DNA of 64,000 bases. Origin: an uncultured Clostridia bacterium (GTDB lineage Bacteria > Bacillota > Clostridia > UBA1381 > UBA9506). The translations under genes were made by a program, and so were the position numbers. The notes under the pieces are model-generated. The model was not told the DNA's origin, did no database searches, and worked only from the letters and a program-made list of their open reading frames with translations. The stretch is from assembly GCA_944393605.1 (NCBI GenBank), contig CALYAO010000017.1, positions 1 through 64,000 of the forward strand, in the 5' to 3' direction. Shown piece after piece: positions 26,235 to 34,485 of the stretch (position 1 is the first letter of the stretch; every line of letters begins with the position of its first letter).

Positions 26235-27452
26235 CTAACGAATCAGCTTGCCATCCTCATAGTGGTCGGCACGCAGGATGACCTCATCATAGAGCCGCAG
26301 GCCCTCCGTGCTGACCGGATCATACGCGATAATCGCATATTCATCATTGTTATAGGTGATCTCCACCGGGATAAACACCATGCTGCTTTCCCGAATGGCA
26401 TATACCCCCTGCTGGCCTTCCTCCGTATGGATGGCGCCGATGGGGAGCTTGAGTCCTTTATATTGGCTTTTGACCACGTCGGTAGCCAGCCGCCGCTTGG
26501 CAAAAACGCCCGAAACCTCCTGGCTGGTGGAGAACACCGCGGCGGTCTGCCCCTCCTCATCGGCCGACAGATACTCCACGCGGCAGTCCACCAGGTCATT
26601 CGAAATGTCCCGAAAACGCAGCTGCACGCTATCCCCCACCGCAAGGTCGCTGGCCAGCGCGGTGTCAATGGGTACCGCGACATAATACAGGAAGTTGTTG
26701 ATCACCTTGCACACGGGCGTTCCCGGCGACGCTTCCACCGCTACCTGCACCTGGGCATCCAAATACGGCTTCAGGTCGCTTGGCAGCAGGCCCTGGATGC
26801 GCGCGGGGGTCAGCTCCTCCTCAAACCCATCCAAATAGGAGGAAAACACGCCTGTCCCGCTGGCATACATGTCGCTTCGCACCGCCCCAAGCTGGCTTTC
26901 CAGTTGGGTTTTCTGTTGCTGAAGGCTCTCGAGCGTATCCAGCTGGATCCCCTCCTCGCCGCGCACAATGGCCTTTTGGTTGGTGAGCATGGCAATGGCA
27001 GTCGTGAGCTCGGACAGTTTCTCCATATCCTGATCGGCAGCACTCTCTATGATTTCCGCCACCTTTTCATCAATCTCCCCGTCCAGCTTGCCCATGTCGT
27101 TGGACAACACCTGCCCCTGCACCGAGCTGCTCTTTAGGGTTTCGATCCGGCGGTTGATCTGATTGAGCTCCATCTTGAGCGCGGGATCCACCTGCCCCTG
27201 GTACACCGACCCGATGCGCATGCCCTTGGACACACGTGCGCCCTCGGCCACCTGCGGTTCGAACGTCCCCGCCGTGCTGCTGGTATAGAGCGTCTCCTCT
27301 TTAATGAGCACGCCCTGTCCCGAGATGGCATCCTCCATGACCCCCATCCGCACCACTTCGGTCACCAGGCTGTCCGAAACAACAACGCGCATCAAAACAA
27401 TCACAATGGCCACAGCCACCACAACCGCCGCCACCTGTAAAAACCGTTTCAT
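26235..27452 (-). CDS. HlyD-like periplasmic-adaptor family protein
   Basis: A 405-residue membrane-anchored protein with one N-terminal helix (about 7-25). A lipoyl/barrel-sandwich part (ISGQGVLIKEETLYTSSTAG, VAEGARVSKGMRIGSVYQG) is interrupted by a coiled-coil hairpin (about 95-205), with a second half and a C-terminal beta domain (KLPIGAIHTEEGQQGVYAIRE in parts). Such proteins occur next to yggS/sepF in many Clostridia, without an ABC exporter, and probably have an envelope or division-linked role. AAGGA precedes the ATG. It is tightly linked to yggS (10 bases). Confidence 0.85.
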   Translation of the reverse strand: MKRFLQVAAVVVAVAIVIVLMRVVVSDSLVTEVVRMGVMEDAISGQGVLIKEETLYTSSTAGTFEPQVAEGARVSKGMRIGSVYQGQVDPALKMELNQINRRIETLKSSSVQGQVLSNDMGKLDGEIDEKVAEIIESAADQDMEKLSELTTAIAMLTNQKAIVRGEEGIQLDTLESLQQQKTQLESQLGAVRSDMYASGTGVFSSYLDGFEEELTPARIQGLLPSDLKPYLDAQVQVAVEASPGTPVCKVINNFLYYVAVPIDTALASDLAVGDSVQLRFRDISNDLVDCRVEYLSADEEGQTAAVFSTSQEVSGVFAKRRLATDVVKSQYKGLKLPIGAIHTEEGQQGVYAIRESSMVFIPVEITYNNDEYAIIAYDPVSTEGLRLYDEVILRADHYEDGKLIR

Positions 27453-27467
27453 ATGTATGTTCCTTTC

Positions 27468-27707
27468 TCAGGCTTCCTCCTGGGGTGGTTTCTCCTCCGC
27501 CGCTTCCTTCTCCTGTCTATGACGGTTTGCCGGACCCGCCACCAACACATAAATCAGCACGACCGCAGCAGCCATCAGGAGCAGCCGAAGCACCAGCACC
27601 GTCACCTTTGCCGCCAATACCACCAGCAGCAATACCAGCAGCACCAGGCCCAGATAGCCCAGCGTACGCCAGATGCCGCGGTCCTTTTGCTTGGGTTGCT
27701 CATGCAT
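27468..27707 (-). CDS. Small two-helix membrane protein
   Basis: A 79-residue protein beginning MHEQPKQKDRGIWRTLG, followed by a hydrophobic block from about residue 15 to 60 (probably two helices: LGLVLLVLLLVVLAA, VLRLLLMAAAVVLIYVLV), and ending in a charged tail (RQEKEAAEEKPPQEEA). Its ATG overlaps the ybaK stop and it lies 15 bases before the HlyD-like gene, with GAGG upstream. Possibly works with that protein; no family recognised. Confidence 0.7.
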   Translation of the reverse strand: MHEQPKQKDRGIWRTLGYLGLVLLVLLLVVLAAKVTVLVLRLLLMAAAVVLIYVLVAGPANRHRQEKEAAEEKPPQEEA

Positions 27708-28194
27708 GGTCCTCAACCTCCTGCCAATCCTTACACACATCCACCCAGCCTGCCGCATGGGACATCGTCTCCAACTCCGCCAAGGTCAGCTCAATCGCGG
27801 AATTGCTGCTCCCACAGGCGGGATATACCGTCTCAAACCGGCGGAGCGATGCATCCAGATAGATGGACACCGCAGGATTTTGAATACCAAACGGACAAAC
27901 ACCGCCCACGGCATACCCCGTGGCGTCAGCGGCCTCCTCAGGAGACAGCATCTTTGCCTTGCATCCAAACTGCGCCCGAAAGGGGCCGTTTGCCACCCGC
28001 GCATCTCCCGCCGCCACCAGCAGGATGCAGCCGCCCTCCGCCCCGTGAAAGGTGAGGGATTTGGCGATGCGCCCCGGTATCACACCAAGCGCCTCCGCCG
28101 CCAGCGCAACCGTCGCGCTGGACACCGGAAATTCCAAGATGTCTCCGTCTTTGCCCCATTGCCTCAAATATCTCCGAACCGTTTCCACTGACAT
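27700..28194 (-). CDS. YbaK/EbsC-type aminoacyl-tRNA deacylase
   Basis: Cytoplasmic editing-domain protein that hydrolyses mischarged tRNAs (Cys-tRNA-Pro in the YbaK branch). The 164 residues contain ALGVIPGRIAKSLTFH with the conserved Lys (about 45), GDARVANGPFRAQFG, and GYAVGGVCPFGI with the family GG.CPFG signature. The start ATG has GGAGG upstream at about 10 bases. Lies between nif3 and the small membrane protein. Confidence 0.9.
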   Translation of the reverse strand: MSVETVRRYLRQWGKDGDILEFPVSSATVALAAEALGVIPGRIAKSLTFHGAEGGCILLVAAGDARVANGPFRAQFGCKAKMLSPEEAADATGYAVGGVCPFGIQNPAVSIYLDASLRRFETVYPACGSSNSAIELTLAELETMSHAAGWVDVCKDWQEVEDHA

Positions 28195-28212
28195 GCCCGT
28201 TTCTCCTCCGTT

Positions 28213-28998
28213 TTATTGATACCGCCGCCAGACATCCCGTTCCCGGACGCTTTTCATCACATCCACCTCAAACCGGCCCGTCAGCAGCTCTCGCATCAGA
28301 TCACAAAAACAGATCTCTGCGTCATAATGGGTAAGTTCTAACAGGGCCAGGTTGTTCTCATACGCAAACCGGCCATGATGGTGTTTCAAATCCCCCGAAA
28401 TATACAGGTCACACCCCATCCGGTAAGCATCTTCCACCAGGTCGCCGCCACCGCCGTTGCAAATGCCCACCGTCTGGACCAGCTCATCCGGATCCCCCAC
28501 ATACCGAAGGCTGGGCAGGGAAAGCGCATCCCGGATTTGCTCCATCAGGTCCCCCAGCGTCATCGCCCGCTCCAGCACCGCCACCCGGCCAATGCCGTCC
28601 CGCCGGGCAGCATCCGTAAGAGAGTGCCGGATATCCGTGATGCCCATCTTTTGCAGCAGATAGTCGCACAGGCCGCCCTCTGCCGCATCCAGGTTGGTGT
28701 GGCAGGCGTACAGCGCCATGCCGCCGCCGACCAGCCGCCGGAGGGTCTCCCCCGCCGCCTCGTCATACAGGATATGGCGCACCGGATGAAACAGCAGCGG
28801 ATGATGGGACAAAATGAGCTCACACCCTTGCTCCGCCGCTTCCGCCACCACGTCCGCATCGGTGTCAAGGGACACCAAAACGCGGCTCACCTTGGCCTGC
28901 CGGTCCCCCACGAGCAGGCCCACGTTGTCATAGTCCTCCGCCAAGGACAGGGGCGCAATGGTCTCCAAATACGCCATCAGTTTTTCCAGCGTTACCAC
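28213..28998 (-). CDS. Nif3-like dinuclear metal centre protein (YqfO family)
   Basis: Conserved metalloprotein; proposed roles include metal insertion and GTP cyclohydrolase type 2-like activity, none firm. About 261 residues. Metal-ligand motifs: LILSHHPLLFHPVRH (about 65-79), CHTNLDAAEGGLCD (about 100-113) and the C-terminal HYDAE (about 225). Start: GTG 28998 sits 9 bases after AAAGGAGGT; GTG 29004 is possible but too close. It follows trmK, a pairing common in Firmicutes. The family often carries a central insert, which is absent here. Confidence 0.9.
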   Translation of the reverse strand: MVTLEKLMAYLETIAPLSLAEDYDNVGLLVGDRQAKVSRVLVSLDTDADVVAEAAEQGCELILSHHPLLFHPVRHILYDEAAGETLRRLVGGGMALYACHTNLDAAEGGLCDYLLQKMGITDIRHSLTDAARRDGIGRVAVLERAMTLGDLMEQIRDALSLPSLRYVGDPDELVQTVGICNGGGGDLVEDAYRMGCDLYISGDLKHHHGRFAYENNLALLELTHYDAEICFCDLMRELLTGRFEVDVMKSVRERDVWRRYQ

Positions 28999-29020
28999 AA
29001 GCACACGACCTCCTTTACTC

Positions 29021-29716
29021 TCATAGCTCCGCTCTCATGCGCACAAATTCCGCCAGCAATCGCTCCGCTTCCGCCAGACGCGGCCCGCCGCCCGACACGC
29101 TTCGGCGCAGGCCATCCACCATCTTGGTATACTTCCCAATCTGTTTTTCCAGCAGCCGGGGCAGCAGCGGGTCATGCGCCCTAAACAGGGCCTCCCCGAT
29201 GTGGTAATACCCTTCCCGGGTGACCGTCATCTTACCCGACATACACAGCAGAATGGTATACAGCTTGTCCCCTTCCGCGGCCAGCCGCTCAGACACAATT
29301 TGAAAACCGTGGGTACACAGGTAGCGGCGCGTCTCCGCAATGGCCGTCATGGGCTGCAGCACCAGCCGCTCCGCTGCCTGCGCGACCGCGCGGCCCGCCT
29401 CCAAAATCTCGGTAATCAAAACGCCCCCCATGCCCGCGATGACAATGGTGTCTACCTCACCGGGTACAAGGCCAGAGAGCCCGCCAGCAAGCCGGGTCTC
29501 AATGCGCCCGGCAAGCCCATAGCGCGCGATGTTCTCCGAGGCACGCGCGAGCGGGCCGGGGCGCACATCCGACGCAACCGCATGCGCAATGCGGCCCGCC
29601 ACCGCGATGGGGACATATGCATGATCCGTCCCGATATCCGCCAGGCGCGCACCATCCGGCACATAATCTGCCACCGCGCGCAGCCTCGGCGTCAGCGGGA
29701 TTTGCGTATCCGCCAT
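29021..29716 (-). CDS. trmK: tRNA (adenine(22)-N(1))-methyltransferase
   Basis: SAM-dependent enzyme making m1A22 in tRNA. The 231 residues begin MADTQIPLTPRLRAVADYV. The SAM loop is LADIGTDHAYVPIA (about residues 24-37), then DVRPGPLARA and TIVIAGMGGVLITEIL (about 90-105). The C-terminal part is a helical region as in the family. ATG 29716 has AAAGGGG at 8 bases; another ATG 6 bases upstream touches that site. Its promoter is at 29753-29781. Confidence 0.93.
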   Translation of the reverse strand: MADTQIPLTPRLRAVADYVPDGARLADIGTDHAYVPIAVAGRIAHAVASDVRPGPLARASENIARYGLAGRIETRLAGGLSGLVPGEVDTIVIAGMGGVLITEILEAGRAVAQAAERLVLQPMTAIAETRRYLCTHGFQIVSERLAAEGDKLYTILLCMSGKMTVTREGYYHIGEALFRAHDPLLPRLLEKQIGKYTKMVDGLRRSVSGGGPRLAEAERLLAEFVRMRAEL

Positions 29717-29752
29717 ACCCATTCCCCTTTTCCCACCTGTCTGTTTTGTATC

Positions 29753-29781
29753 ATTATAATACATTCCTGCCCATTTTGCAA
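29753..29781 (-). promoter_or_regulatory. trmK promoter
   Basis: On the minus strand TTGCAA (29776-29781), 17 bases, TATAAT (29753-29758). It probably drives the run trmK-nif3-ybaK and beyond. Confidence 0.75.
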
Positions 29782-29820
29782 GGAAAAACAACCGCATGCC
29801 GACTGCTCGTTCCATCGCTT

Positions 29821-30135
29821 TCATAAAATGCACTTTACAAAACGTTTCCATTGTGTATCCACTCTCCATGAATGCTTTTCACCGCGCAGTAAATATAAAA
29901 CCTGCCTTTCGCGCACTTTCCTACCAAATCGCACTCCGCTGATGTCCCCGCTCAGCCATCCACAAAATATCATTGGGCAATCCTCACACAGCAGAGCACC
30001 CTTGCCGTGCTTCAGGCCCCAAATTGCGCGCCGCGCAAGGCTGCTTGCCACAAAAGCAAACCAATGCTGTGATGGAAAACGGACACCGCCAGACGGCAGA
30101 GTGAACAATCCCTGCCCATTTGTAACCGACAGCAA
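29821..30135 (-). CDS. Doubtful 104-codon reading frame in a gene-poor gap
   Basis: The gap 29782-30250 holds no clear gene. The longest frame runs from a TTG at 30135 (GGAG 9 bases upstream) and reads LSVTNGQGLFTLPSGG, then LLCEDCPMIFCGWLSGDIS and ends WKRFVKCIL. It has a C-x-x-C pair and a GVRF repeat but no family I recognise. It could also be a structured RNA or a decayed gene. Given here so the gap is described, not as a firm gene. Confidence 0.22.
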   Translation of the reverse strand: MLSVTNGQGLFTLPSGGVRFPSQHWFAFVASSLARRAIWGLKHGKGALLCEDCPMIFCGWLSGDISGVRFGRKVRERQVLYLLRGEKHSWRVDTQWKRFVKCIL

Positions 30136-30251
30136 GAAAATACACTCCGAAACGACATCAACAGATTCTCGTTTTTATCTGTTATATGAAATTTTCTCCA
30201 GAAAAAATTTCATTTTTTCCTTTCGTCCCACAACTTTTTTTGTATTTTCCC

Positions 30252-30280
30252 TTGAAATTCAACAGGTTTTATTGTATGAT
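30252..30280 (+). promoter_or_regulatory. nfnAB promoter
   Basis: TTGAAA (30252-30257), 17 bases, TATGAT (30275-30280), 74 bases before the start codon of the next gene. Confidence 0.75.
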
Positions 30281-30353
30281 AAAAAAGTATGTAATACAGC
30301 AAAACTGTGCATTCGGGTTGCTGGTACAGCCAGATGCAGAAAGGAAGGGCGCT

Positions 30354-31190
30354 ATGTATCCGATCGTACGCAAAGAGGTGCTCAATCCGCAGGTGACACT
30401 CCTGGAGGTCGCCGCGCCGCTCATCGCGGCCAAAGCGGAGCCGGGCCAATTTATCATATTCCGCGTGAAGGAAGGTGGAGAACGGGTTCCTCTCACCATC
30501 GCGGACTTTGACCGGGAGAAGGGAACAGTAACCATTATCTTCCAGATGGTGGGCAAGTCCACCAAAGAGCTGGGGCAGCTGGGCGAAGGGGATTCCATTT
30601 TGGATTTCGTGGGTCCCTTGGGGACCGCATCTCACCTCACCGGCTACAAGAAGGCGGCCGTCATCGGCGGCGGCCTGGGAACCGCGATTGCCTATCCGCA
30701 GGCCAAGCGCCTGCACGAGCTGGGCTGTGAGGTGCATGCCATCTCGGGTTTCCGAAACAAGGATATTATCATCCTGGAAAAAGAGCTCAATGCCGTGGCA
30801 GACAAGGTGGTCATTATGACGGACGACGGCTCCAACGGCAACAAGGGCTTTGTGACCGACGCGCTCCGTTCCCTCATTGAAAGCGGAGAGGAATATGACC
30901 TTGTGGTCGCCATCGGCCCCCTCATCATGATGAAGATGGTGAGCGAGCGGAATCGGCCCTATGGAATCAAACCCATCGTCTCCATGAACCCCATCATGAT
31001 TGACGGCACGGGGATGTGCGGCGGCTGCCGCGTCAAGGTGGGAGGCGAGACCAAGTTAGCCTGTGTGGACGGGCCTGATTTTGACGGTCATCTGGTGGAT
31101 TTCGACGCCGCGATGAAGCGGCAGGGAATGTATAAACGGCAGGAGCGCGACGCGGATTGCCGGCTGTTAGGAGGGAACGGACATGCCTAA
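30354..31190 (+). CDS. nfnA: NfnA-type FAD/NAD-binding [2Fe-2S] subunit
   Basis: Small subunit of an NADH-dependent reduced-ferredoxin:NADP+ oxidoreductase (electron bifurcation), homologous to the DHOD electron-transfer subunit PyrK. The 278 residues include the FAD site (RVPLTIADFD, about 48-57), an NAD loop AAVIGGGLGTAIAYPQ (about 101-116) and the cluster ligands in MCGGCRVKVGG and LACVDGPDFDGH near residues 222-245. ATG 30354 follows GAAAGGAAGG. The last 8 bases overlap the large-subunit gene. An alternative role as a sulfide dehydrogenase subunit cannot be excluded. Confidence 0.9.
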   Translation: MYPIVRKEVLNPQVTLLEVAAPLIAAKAEPGQFIIFRVKEGGERVPLTIADFDREKGTVTIIFQMVGKSTKELGQLGEGDSILDFVGPLGTASHLTGYKKAAVIGGGLGTAIAYPQAKRLHELGCEVHAISGFRNKDIIILEKELNAVADKVVIMTDDGSNGNKGFVTDALRSLIESGEEYDLVVAIGPLIMMKMVSERNRPYGIKPIVSMNPIMIDGTGMCGGCRVKVGGETKLACVDGPDFDGHLVDFDAAMKRQGMYKRQERDADCRLLGGNGHA

Positions 31191-32577
31191 TATATCCCCA
31201 AACAAGGTGCCCATGCCCGAGCAGGCGCCCGATATTCGAAACAAGAACTTTCTGGAGGTCACCCATGGATATGACGAGGCCATGGCCATGGAGGAGGCGG
31301 CGCGGTGCCTCAATTGCAAGCACAAGCCCTGCATGACGGGATGTCCCGTGAGCGTCAAGATCCCTGAGTTCATCGCCCTGGTCGCCGCCGGCGATTTTGA
31401 GGCGGCTTATCATAAAATCAAAGAGACCAACGCGCTGCCTGCGGTGTGCGGGCGGGTGTGCCCCCAGGAGAACCAGTGTGAGAAACACTGTGTGCGGGGC
31501 ATCAAAGGGGAGCCGGTCGCCATTGGGCGGCTGGAGCGGTTCGTCGCAGACTGGTACATGAAAAACCGAACGCCCGAACTGCCCGCCATCCAGCCCAATG
31601 GGCACAAGGTCGCCATAATCGGCTCTGGCCCCGCCAGCCTGACCTGTGCGGGGGACCTCGCCAAACTTGGATATGCCGTGACCATCTTTGAAGCATTCCA
31701 CACGGCGGGCGGCGTCCTCATGTATGGCATTCCTGAATTCCGGCTGCCAAAGGCCATTGTCCAAAAGGAGATTGACGCACTGCGGGAGATGGGCGTTGAC
31801 ATCCAGACCAACATGGTCATCGGTAAGGTGTTTTCGGTGGATGAGCTGCTGGAGAGCGGCTATGACGCCGTCTTTATCGGGACGGGTGCAGGCCTGCCCA
31901 GCTTTATGGGTATCCCGGGCGAAAACCTAAACGGCGTATACTCCGCGAACGAGTTTTTGACCCGCATCAACCTCATGCAGGCATACCGTTTTCCCGAAGT
32001 GAATACCCCCGTGGAGGTGGGCAGTCACGTCGCGGTCATCGGCGGCGGCAACGTTGCGATGGACGCGGCCCGGTGCGCAAAGCGCCTGGGCGCAGAGCAT
32101 GTGTCCATCGTATACCGCCGGTCGCGGGAGGAGATGCCCGCCCGTGCAGAAGAGGTGGAGCACGCCATGCAGGAAGGCATCGAGTTCCAGATGCTCACCG
32201 CCCCCACCGAGATGCTGGGTACGGAGGACGGTTGGGTGCGCGGCCTCGCATGCGTGAAGATGGAGCTGGGCGAGCCCGATGCTTCGGGCCGGCGGCGGCC
32301 TGTGGCGGTGCCGGGCAGCGAGTTCGTGCTGGAGGCGGAAACCGTGGTGGTCGCTATCGGGCAGACCCCCAATCCCCTCATCAAAAACACGACGGGCGGC
32401 CTTGAAACCCACAGCTGGGGCGGCATCATCACGGAGGAAAACGGCGCAACCAGCAAGCCGGGGGTCTATGCCGGCGGGGATGCGGTCTCGGGTGCGGCAA
32501 CCGTCATTCTGGCCATGGGTGCCGGCAAAACGGCGGCTGCGGCCATGGATGCCTATATCCAAGAAAAAAAAGAATAG
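31183..32577 (+). CDS. nfnB: NfnB-type large subunit (glutamate-synthase-like flavoprotein)
   Basis: A 464-residue flavoprotein annotated in genomes as homotetrameric NADPH-dependent glutamate synthase (GltA); next to an NfnA gene it is better read as NfnB. The N-terminal 4Fe-4S region has CLNCKHKPCMTGCP and CGRVCPQENQCEKHC (about residues 43-107). Two Rossmann loops are AIIGSGPASLTCAG (about 144) and VAVIGGGNVAMDAAR (about 285). The C-terminal FAD motif GVYAGGDAVSGAATVILAMG (about 428) completes it. Together with NfnA it would interconvert NADH, NADPH and ferredoxin. Confidence 0.92.
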   Translation: MPNISPNKVPMPEQAPDIRNKNFLEVTHGYDEAMAMEEAARCLNCKHKPCMTGCPVSVKIPEFIALVAAGDFEAAYHKIKETNALPAVCGRVCPQENQCEKHCVRGIKGEPVAIGRLERFVADWYMKNRTPELPAIQPNGHKVAIIGSGPASLTCAGDLAKLGYAVTIFEAFHTAGGVLMYGIPEFRLPKAIVQKEIDALREMGVDIQTNMVIGKVFSVDELLESGYDAVFIGTGAGLPSFMGIPGENLNGVYSANEFLTRINLMQAYRFPEVNTPVEVGSHVAVIGGGNVAMDAARCAKRLGAEHVSIVYRRSREEMPARAEEVEHAMQEGIEFQMLTAPTEMLGTEDGWVRGLACVKMELGEPDASGRRRPVAVPGSEFVLEAETVVVAIGQTPNPLIKNTTGGLETHSWGGIITEENGATSKPGVYAGGDAVSGAATVILAMGAGKTAAAAMDAYIQEKKE

Positions 32578-32582
32578 ACAGA

Positions 32583-32629
32583 GCAAAATAAAAAGCTTCC
32601 AGGACTGGTCCTGGAAGCTTTTATTTTGC
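32583..32629. terminator. Strong bidirectional terminator after nfnAB
   Basis: A stem of about 21 bp with one bulge: GCAAAATAAAA..GCTTCCAGGAC pairs with the mirror half, and the loop is only a few bases. T-rich sequence follows on both strands. It separates nfnAB from the converging HPr-like gene. Confidence 0.9.
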
Positions 32630-32645
32630 TTTTTTGACAAAAATC

Positions 32646-32873
32646 TTACTGGATGTATGGCTTGAGATCGTTCACAAACGCATCGCAGTTGTCTTCATGC
32701 ACCTCTACCTTGATGGGCTTGCTGAGGTCCAGGCTAAAGATGCCCATGATGGACTTGGCATCCACCACATACCGGCCCGACGTCAAATCTACCTCAAAAT
32801 CATACTTGTTTACAATATTCACAAAGTTCTTCACATCGTTGATGGAACTCAGGACAATGTTAAAGGTTTTCAT
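32646..32873 (-). CDS. HPr-like protein lacking the phosphorylatable His
   Basis: A 75-residue protein (MKTFNIVLSSINDVKNFVNI...) with the HPr fold pattern: a hydrophobic first strand, the helix-1 region, and AKSIMGIFSLDLSKPIKVEV, which matches the segment around the HPr regulatory Ser46. The active-site His15 region (normally GLHARPA) reads SSINDVKNFV, so PTS phosphotransfer is not expected. Such His-less HPr-like proteins are known in Clostridia; the role is unclear. ATG 32873 has GAGGAGG at 8 bases. Own promoter at 32938-32966. Confidence 0.85.
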   Translation of the reverse strand: MKTFNIVLSSINDVKNFVNIVNKYDFEVDLTSGRYVVDAKSIMGIFSLDLSKPIKVEVHEDNCDAFVNDLKPYIQ

Positions 32874-32937
32874 ATCGGTTGCCTCCTCGAAATAAAAAAT
32901 AATGTAACTGGCAGTGTTTCCCTCCACCACCATGTTT

Positions 32938-32966
32938 ATCATACCTCTTTTTCCGAAAGAAGTCAA
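32938..32966 (-). promoter_or_regulatory. Promoter of the HPr-like gene
   Basis: On the minus strand TTGACT (32961-32966), 17 bases, TATGAT (32938-32943). Divergent from the mtaB promoter 8 bases away. Confidence 0.8.
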
Positions 32967-32973
32967 TTGCTTC

Positions 32974-33002
32974 TTGAGAATTTCGTCTTTTTTGTGTATA
33001 AT
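32974..33002 (+). promoter_or_regulatory. mtaB promoter
   Basis: TTGAGA (32974-32979), 17 bases, TATAAT (32997-33002), with TG just before the -10. Leader about 55 bases. Confidence 0.8.
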
Positions 33003-33064
33003 GGAGAAATCAAGGCCCCAATCTTATTGATTTTGAACAAAAGGGAGGACCCCGGAAGAACGCC

Positions 33065-34369
33065 ATGAAAACCATCGCCATCTATACCCTTGGCTGCAAA
33101 GTCAACCAATACGAAAGCGAAGCCGTCTTGGAGCTGTTTGAGCGGGCCGGCTATACCGTCGTGCCCTTTGATGGACCCGCTGACGTCTACCTCATCAACA
33201 CCTGCACCGTGACCGCCATGTCCGACCGCAAATCCCGCCAGATGATCCGCCGCGCCAAGCACCACAACCCCCATGCCGTGGTGGCCGTCATGGGCTGCTA
33301 TGCGCAGACCGCGCCCGAGGCCGTGTCCGCCATCCCTGACGTGGACATCGTGATGGGCAACCGCCATCGGGACCGCTTGGTGTCCATGGTGGAGGCATTT
33401 CAAACGGAACGGCAAAAAATCACCGCCGTCGAGGACATCATGGCGCAGCGCACCTATGAGCCCCTCACCCTCACCACCTATGACGGCCGTACACGCGCAT
33501 ATCTCAAGGTGCAGGACGGGTGTGACCGCTATTGCAGCTACTGTATCATCCCCTATGCACGGGGACCGGTGCGCAGCCGGCCGGTGGCGGACGCGGCCGC
33601 GGAAGCCGAAAAATTGGCAAATTCTGGGTTTTCAGAAGTGGTGCTCACGGGCATCCACGTCGCGTCTTACGGGAAAGACCAAAAGGACGTGACCCTGCTG
33701 GACCTCCTGCGCGCCATACACGACATTCCCGCCATCGCCCGCATCCGGTTGGGCTCCTTAGAGCCGCGGCTCTTTACAGATGCATTTGTGAAGGCACTTT
33801 CACAAATGCCCAAGGTCTGCCCCCACTTCCACCTCTCTCTCCAGAGCGGGTGCGACGAGACGCTCGCCCGCATGAACCGGCGGTACACCACGGCGGACTA
33901 TCGCGCAGCCGTCGCGCGGCTGCGACAGGCCATCCCCGACGTCGCCATCACCACCGATATCATTGCGGGCTTCCCGGGGGAAACGGATGCGGAATTTGCT
34001 GCGACCTGCGCATTTGTCGCAGAAATCGCCTTTGCGGATGCCCATGTGTTTCCCTTTTCGGTCCGCAAAGGGACCCGCGCAGAGACCATGCCCGACCAGG
34101 TGCCGCCCGCTGTCAAAGAGGAACGCGCCCAGCGACTCATCGCGCTTGCTGCCCAATCTGCCCGTGCTTTCCGAATATCCTTCATCGGCCGCACCCTGCC
34201 CGTCTTGTTCGAGCAGCGGCATCACGCCGATTCGGCCTATTTAGAAGGAAAGACAGGCAACTACATGACCGTCTTGGTTCGTACAGAAGAGGATTTGACA
34301 GGCCAGCTGCGGGATGTACGGCTGGAGGGCATGCTGGGGGATGCCGTGGTGGGAACGCTGCTGCCCTGA
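33065..34369 (+). CDS. mtaB: tRNA t6A37 methylthiotransferase MtaB
   Basis: Radical-SAM enzyme that adds a methylthio group to t6A37 in tRNA. The 434 residues begin with IYTLGCKVNQYESEA, the MtaB-type UPF0004 domain with cluster Cys residues (also NTCTVT and GCYAQ). The radical SAM motif is DGCDRYCSYCIIPYARG (Cys at about 153, 157, 160), followed by VVLTGIH and the C-terminal TRAM region. GGGAGG lies upstream of the ATG but is distant (about 16 bases); a closer GGAAG may serve. Single gene ending at a bidirectional terminator. Confidence 0.94.
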   Translation: MKTIAIYTLGCKVNQYESEAVLELFERAGYTVVPFDGPADVYLINTCTVTAMSDRKSRQMIRRAKHHNPHAVVAVMGCYAQTAPEAVSAIPDVDIVMGNRHRDRLVSMVEAFQTERQKITAVEDIMAQRTYEPLTLTTYDGRTRAYLKVQDGCDRYCSYCIIPYARGPVRSRPVADAAAEAEKLANSGFSEVVLTGIHVASYGKDQKDVTLLDLLRAIHDIPAIARIRLGSLEPRLFTDAFVKALSQMPKVCPHFHLSLQSGCDETLARMNRRYTTADYRAAVARLRQAIPDVAITTDIIAGFPGETDAEFAATCAFVAEIAFADAHVFPFSVRKGTRAETMPDQVPPAVKEERAQRLIALAAQSARAFRISFIGRTLPVLFEQRHHADSAYLEGKTGNYMTVLVRTEEDLTGQLRDVRLEGMLGDAVVGTLLP

Positions 34370-34443
34370 CCCGGTTTTGGGGGGCGCCTGCCAGAGAAGC
34401 AAACCCAAGCCCGAGAACGTTGCTCAGGCAGTATACAATACGC

Positions 34444-34485
34444 AAAAAAACGGCCAGGCGAATCATCGTCTGGCCGTTTTGTTTA
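34444..34485. terminator. Bidirectional terminator between mtaB and the SLH/pectate-lyase gene
   Basis: AACGGCCAG(G/A)CGA arms pair across ATCA (about 34449-34478) with A and T runs on both sides. The end overlaps the stop codon region of the next gene (34483). Confidence 0.85.

Noticed and set aside
31183-32577. Large flavoprotein as a true glutamate synthase small subunit
   Set aside because: It lies directly after an NfnA-type [2Fe-2S] subunit with 8-base overlap and no large glutamate synthase subunit, which fits NfnAB better.
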